Shown here: one piece after another, positions 60,377 to 64,000 of the stretch
Position numbering within the stretch: the stretch's first letter is position 1
Layout of the letters: each line of letters starts with the position of its first letter
Assembly (NCBI GenBank): GCA_024349245.1
Contig: JALDNG010000048.1
Location: 6,847,501 to 6,911,500, forward strand
From: Neodontobutis hainanensis
Lineage: Eukaryota > Chordata > Actinopteri > Gobiiformes > Odontobutidae
Length of the DNA: 64,000 bases
Reading direction: 5' to 3'
Program-made: the position numbers and the translations under genes
The notes under the pieces: generated by a model
The model's database searches: none
The model's input: only the letters and a program-made list of their open reading frames with translations
Told to the model about the DNA's origin: nothing

Positions 60377-61981
60377 CCATACTTCCTGTATAAAGAATAT
60401 CCCGAGAGCTCACGTCAGGCTGTGCCAGGCTCCCTTAATGACCCTGATCCAGTGGATGGACTGACAATATAGACAGCCTACAATTGCTAACGATTCAGAC
60501 AAAACCTTTTCTTGTCTTTGTACTTGTTTGTCTATAAATGCGCACCAATACCAGATGGCCTTGTCAGACCACCCTCCTTGAGCCAGACAATTTTCTTTCG
60601 ACCCTGTGCAAGAAAATAGCAAAAATCTCACTAAACCGACAACGCCTTTAACTGATTTGTAGGATGCTCATTTTTACAGCGCAAATGTTTGGTGCCAGAA
60701 ATCCACACATAGCAGATGTAGCCACAGCCTCATCTCCCAGTGTCACACATCTCAACCGCAGATGCACGCCGAGCCAAGGCTGTGACTTTAATTATCACCT
60801 TGCCGCAGCCTAAATGAGGGTGCGAGGCGTCGCTCATCTTCCACATGAATGTGTGCGTGTGATAACGAGGCACAGAGCAAAAAAAATCCCTCATTAAATC
60901 ACTTCAGCACTCTCGTTCTCTCATCTCCTGCTTTTATTTTTCTTGTTTGCTGTGGTGTTTCTTTGTCACGGATGATTGCAGGGTGGACAGTAGCTGCTGC
61001 CATTTGAAACCTGATTCAAAGCTTTATTCTGAAAAAGCAATATCTTTGGGGTGGACAACAATTAACCCACCCCAATGTTGACGTTTTCTTGACTTTTGGC
61101 AAAAAGGACAGGCATTACAATCCAATAATAACTGTGCAGGAGAAATACACATGAAAATTGTGCAGAAGTAAATAGATTGTCTTGGCTCAGTGTGATCTTG
61201 CTGTTTTGAGTAACACGTTTACAAATGACTATGATCAGTAAATGCCGTTCCCATGATGCAAAAAGGGAGTAAGGATTATCTGTCCAATTAACAGACTGCA
61301 GTGTTTAGCTCCAGCCTAAAGCGTATCACTCTAATAGAACAAAAGGCCAATGGATTTTCAAAGTAGTATGGTAAGCAATAATGAATAAGCCTCTGTTTAA
61401 CCCAAGACACAACCTAAGATGCATTCTTTAAGAAGCTACATTAAGGTTCTTATTAACATATACTTAACACAAAGAACACCCTGCCAATGCCCATATATGG
61501 ACGTACAACTGGGGGCTGTATCTTCCAGCGGCACAGGCTAGCGGTGAGCAAGACACTGGTATATTTGCTATCTTGTGCCCAGTGCAGATACCTTGTGCCC
61601 GTCTGAGGCTCTGCACATACAAAATAAATAAAAATCAAAATCAAAACTATTAAATTGCTAGTAATTAATTATAATTATTTTTCATTTATTAAAAATTTGT
61701 AACCTAAAATTAATTAGAAAAAAATTCTAAATAATTTGGGCTTGTATCCTGCAACATTACTAACAAATGACTAATCTACTGACATATATTTATAATTTTT
61801 TTTTTTACATCCATGGCTTTATGGAAGCACAAAAGCACTGGTTTACTTTTGGAAAAGATTCAGATCAGAAGCTTGATTCTGTGGTTTGGAGCATTATAAA
61901 AATGTCTGTGTTGTCTCTGTCTGTCTGAGACCCGTGCTGCTTTCCACGTGTAACCATGCTCAAGAGCTTGTTTAGATATTT

Positions 61982-61984
<3 letters not shown>
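60377..61984. other. No gene; candidate conserved element at 60740-60930
   Basis: 60740-60930 (GACTTTAATTATCACCTTGC, TCATTAAATCACTTCAGC) is a strong-looking candidate conserved noncoding element by composition. The rest is AT-rich without supportable features. Confidence 0.35.

Positions 61985-62026
<42 letters not shown>
61985..62026. repeat. (TA)n microsatellite
   Basis: About 21 uninterrupted TA units, the longest dinucleotide run in the window. Confidence 0.95.
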
Positions 62027-62029
<3 letters not shown>

Positions 62030-62404
62030 GGATGTAGTTCCCTGAAAACTGGTGTATTTTATATTTTAGATGATCTTTAGCTGGCCATGGCATCAGAAAA
62101 TTATGGGTACATTTTTTTTGATTTAACTGTCTCCAAAATCCCGTCACAGGCCACAGACCCTTGTCGTGTGGGAGTTTGCTTGGTTCGCCCAGTGTTTTAC
62201 ACCGTGGTTGTTGCTGATTTCGTGCTACAAACTTAAGTCTAGCAAAATTGTAGACAAAGCAACAAGGCTGAAAAGACCGTCCCAGCAGAGGGAGGGGGAG
62301 AGGGGGCAGCCACAGTGCAGACATGGAGCGCCCAAAGAAACTGAGTGACTGTACAAGTTTGTGCGGACAGAAAAAAGTGTGGGTGTTAAACCCTGTCACT
62401 GGGA
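62027..62404. other. No gene seen
   Basis: Contains a GC-rich patch (GAGGGAGGGGGAGAGGGGGC) near 62290. Frames are short and without recognisable domains. Confidence 0.4.
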
Positions 62405-62612
62405 GAAGGGCAGCAGTAGCTCAGTGGGTACAGCGGGCGATCCCCGCTCGAAACATCCCAAAACATTATGACATCCCGCTCTCTCCCACATACTGTCATT
62501 GTGTCCTTGGGCACACCAGTGTAACACTGGTAAATAGTTAAATGTCTGTAAAGCGCTTTGAGTGCCTACTACTGTAGGTGGAAAAGCGCTATATAAAAAA
62601 ATTATAAAAATA
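62405..62612 (+). mobile_element. SINE, GCGCTTTGAGTGCC-tail type, internally deleted
   Basis: Head GGCAGCAGTAGCTCAGTGGG and TACAGCGGGCG, then directly GATCCCCGCTCGAAACATCC, so the anticodon arm and first part of the B-box are deleted. The AACATCCCAAAACATT insertion is as in 56317-56525. The body GTGTCCTTGGGC jumps to ACACCAGTGTAACACTGG, losing AAGACACTTAACCCACCTTG. Tail TGTAAAGCGCTTTGAGTGCC, TAGGTGGAAAAGCGCTATAT. The intact tail shows the best version of this tail type in the window. Confidence 0.85.
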
Positions 62613-64000
62613 AAATAAGTGAGGGTGTTCAAACACCCATATCCTCCATGGGTGCGACGCCCATGAATGAAAGAGTTTCCAGACCCACCTGACGTCAGTA
62701 AGAAAGAGCAAAGGCAAAGTCCAAGGGTCTGGCAGGCCCATCTAGCGTAAGAGTGCTTAACCCTGTAACGGGGATTTGTTCTTCCAAAATAATTTTTTTT
62801 TAGTAAGGAAAACACTGATGAATGCCAAAAATGTTCCTCAGAAGTTCTTGAGTAGAAATCTCTGTGTAAGAAACTTAATCAATCTCACTCCAAACTATTG
62901 CTGGCCCTAATGTTGCAGTAGCCCATCTTCTGCACCTTACTTTAAACTAGTTGTTTTAAGCGTACAACTACTTTTTACTCTTTTATCACAAATTTAAAAG
63001 GATTTTTTAGTCAAAACAAACAAAAAACGAAAACCTCTCTAGAGTTCAATATAAACAAACACACTCTGTAGAAAAGTTATCTTTTTGAATCCGAAAGAAG
63101 GAAATAAAAATTGCAGTGTGGGGCCGAGTATATCTGTCATATTCCCTCAAGTGACATTTTGCCGCCCTGTGATGTATGATTTGATTACTATCACACATCT
63201 ATGGCATTTCACTAAGCTGAAAATCAATGGGGCTCAATAGAGAGGTTGTATCAGACATAAATCATCAGAGCGGCTCTTATCTTGGCGTCTATGTGACATT
63301 AGATGTAAAATAGAGGGGGCGATGGCACTGATACAGAGGATGGAGCAGAGGAGAAGTGAAAACGACTATCAGTGGACTGTGATGAGAAGATATGAAGTCA
63401 AACTGTAGGAGAAGGGGGACTGGAGCTGGTGGTAGATAGAGTTGAATAAAGAATACAATAGAATAGATCAGAAAATTGCCTCAATAATGCACTGTTTGTG
63501 ATTGCAGAGTATATTAAAGAAATGTGTGTAGCCTAATAGACTCAGGGGATGACAAGCTCTGATATTTGAAAGATGAGAAATTATGAAACTATGAGACTGG
63601 ACAAAAGTCAGCATATTAGGACATTTTACACATGGCAGAATACAATGGTCAGATTCAAGCACTTTTCACTGCACTGAAGCTTTGACAGTTTAAATTACAT
63701 TACAATTACAATTACATGTTCACACTAATTGTCACCTTAGAATTACACTGTTCTGTCTGCGTTCTGAGCAAGATTTGATCGCTTTTTAATAATAATGGCA
63801 TGCATAAAACTTTAAAGTAAACCTCAGATAGATGGCCTCTGCAATTTGCACTATGCATTTTGATATAGATCTTTGGCTTTTGCAACGTTTGAATGTTCAA
63901 TGCACATTCACTTTCCATGTCTTTAAATGTTAGTCCTGCAATTAATTGGGATGACTACTATTGTGGCTGTAAAAAAGACAAAAAAACTAAAACTACACTG
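62613..64000. other. No gene; candidate conserved element at 63150-63340
   Basis: Two tiny hairpins lie just after the SINE (GGGTGTT/AACACCC at 62623-62638; CATGGG/CCCATG near 62647-62665). 63150-63340 has the texture of a conserved noncoding element (TGTATGATTTGATTACTATC, CTTATCTTGGCGTCTATGTG). The block ACATTACAATTACAATTACA at 63705-63724 recurs at 2659-2678. Confidence 0.35.

Noticed and set aside
61860..62399. 179-codon minus-strand frame
   Set aside because: It reads through the (TA)n microsatellite as a Tyr-Ile repeat and has no domain on either side.

Overview
The window looks like AT-rich intergenic (or deep intronic) DNA of a ray-finned fish, most likely an acanthomorph teleost. The organism call is an inference from the repeats: tRNA-headed SINEs ending in an eel UnaL2-type LINE tail, Tc1/mariner fossils of a family common in teleosts, hAT and PIF/Harbinger miniature elements, and CR1/L2-group and L1-group LINE remains. 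I found no complete host protein-coding gene, rRNA, functional tRNA or CRISPR array. Nearly all open frames are short and uninformative. The exceptions are broken transposon proteins, and a few unassigned frames are flagged at low confidence.

Layout. 1-12.8 kb holds a duplicated dispersed repeat (581-1175), a perfect hairpin (4093-4126), a minus-strand SINE (about 5.9-6.1 kb), a 700-bp PIF/Harbinger-type element with TTA duplications (6201-6900), and otherwise featureless DNA. 12.8-28.2 kb holds SINEs at 12.77, 18.4 and 24.0 kb (the first split by a LINE tail), a degenerate hammerhead-like motif of the kind carried by Penelope-like elements (14.3 kb), an L1-type ORF2 C-terminal remnant (20.6 kb), a candidate 150-nt exon (23.27 kb) and a 358-bp hAT MITE with an 8-bp duplication (26.05 kb).

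28.3-32.6 kb is the richest block: an internally deleted Tc1 element on the minus strand, whose transposase remnant is interrupted near its stop codon by an almost full-length but decayed 3.3-kb CR1/L2-group LINE, with a SINE fragment just beyond. 34.5-35.8 kb is a second nest: a LINE 3' tail, then a 1,056-bp hAT element with a perfect 8-bp duplication that lies against a SINE and contains another hAT terminus.

38-64 kb is sparser: SINEs at 38.3, 56.3, 60.0 and 62.4 kb, a palindromic foldback element (41.5 kb), a second decayed Tc1 copy on the plus strand (44.4-45.5 kb), an L1-type C-terminal fragment (50.0 kb), hAT termini (53.2 kb) and AT microsatellites. Several GC-richer, homeodomain-site-rich islands between the repeats look like candidate conserved noncoding elements, but only cross-species alignment can show that.

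The most informative result is the transposon stratigraphy (LINE in Tc1; hAT against SINE; LINE tail in SINE) and the sharing of one SINE body by at least two LINE-type tails. I did not find a convincing new multi-gene system.
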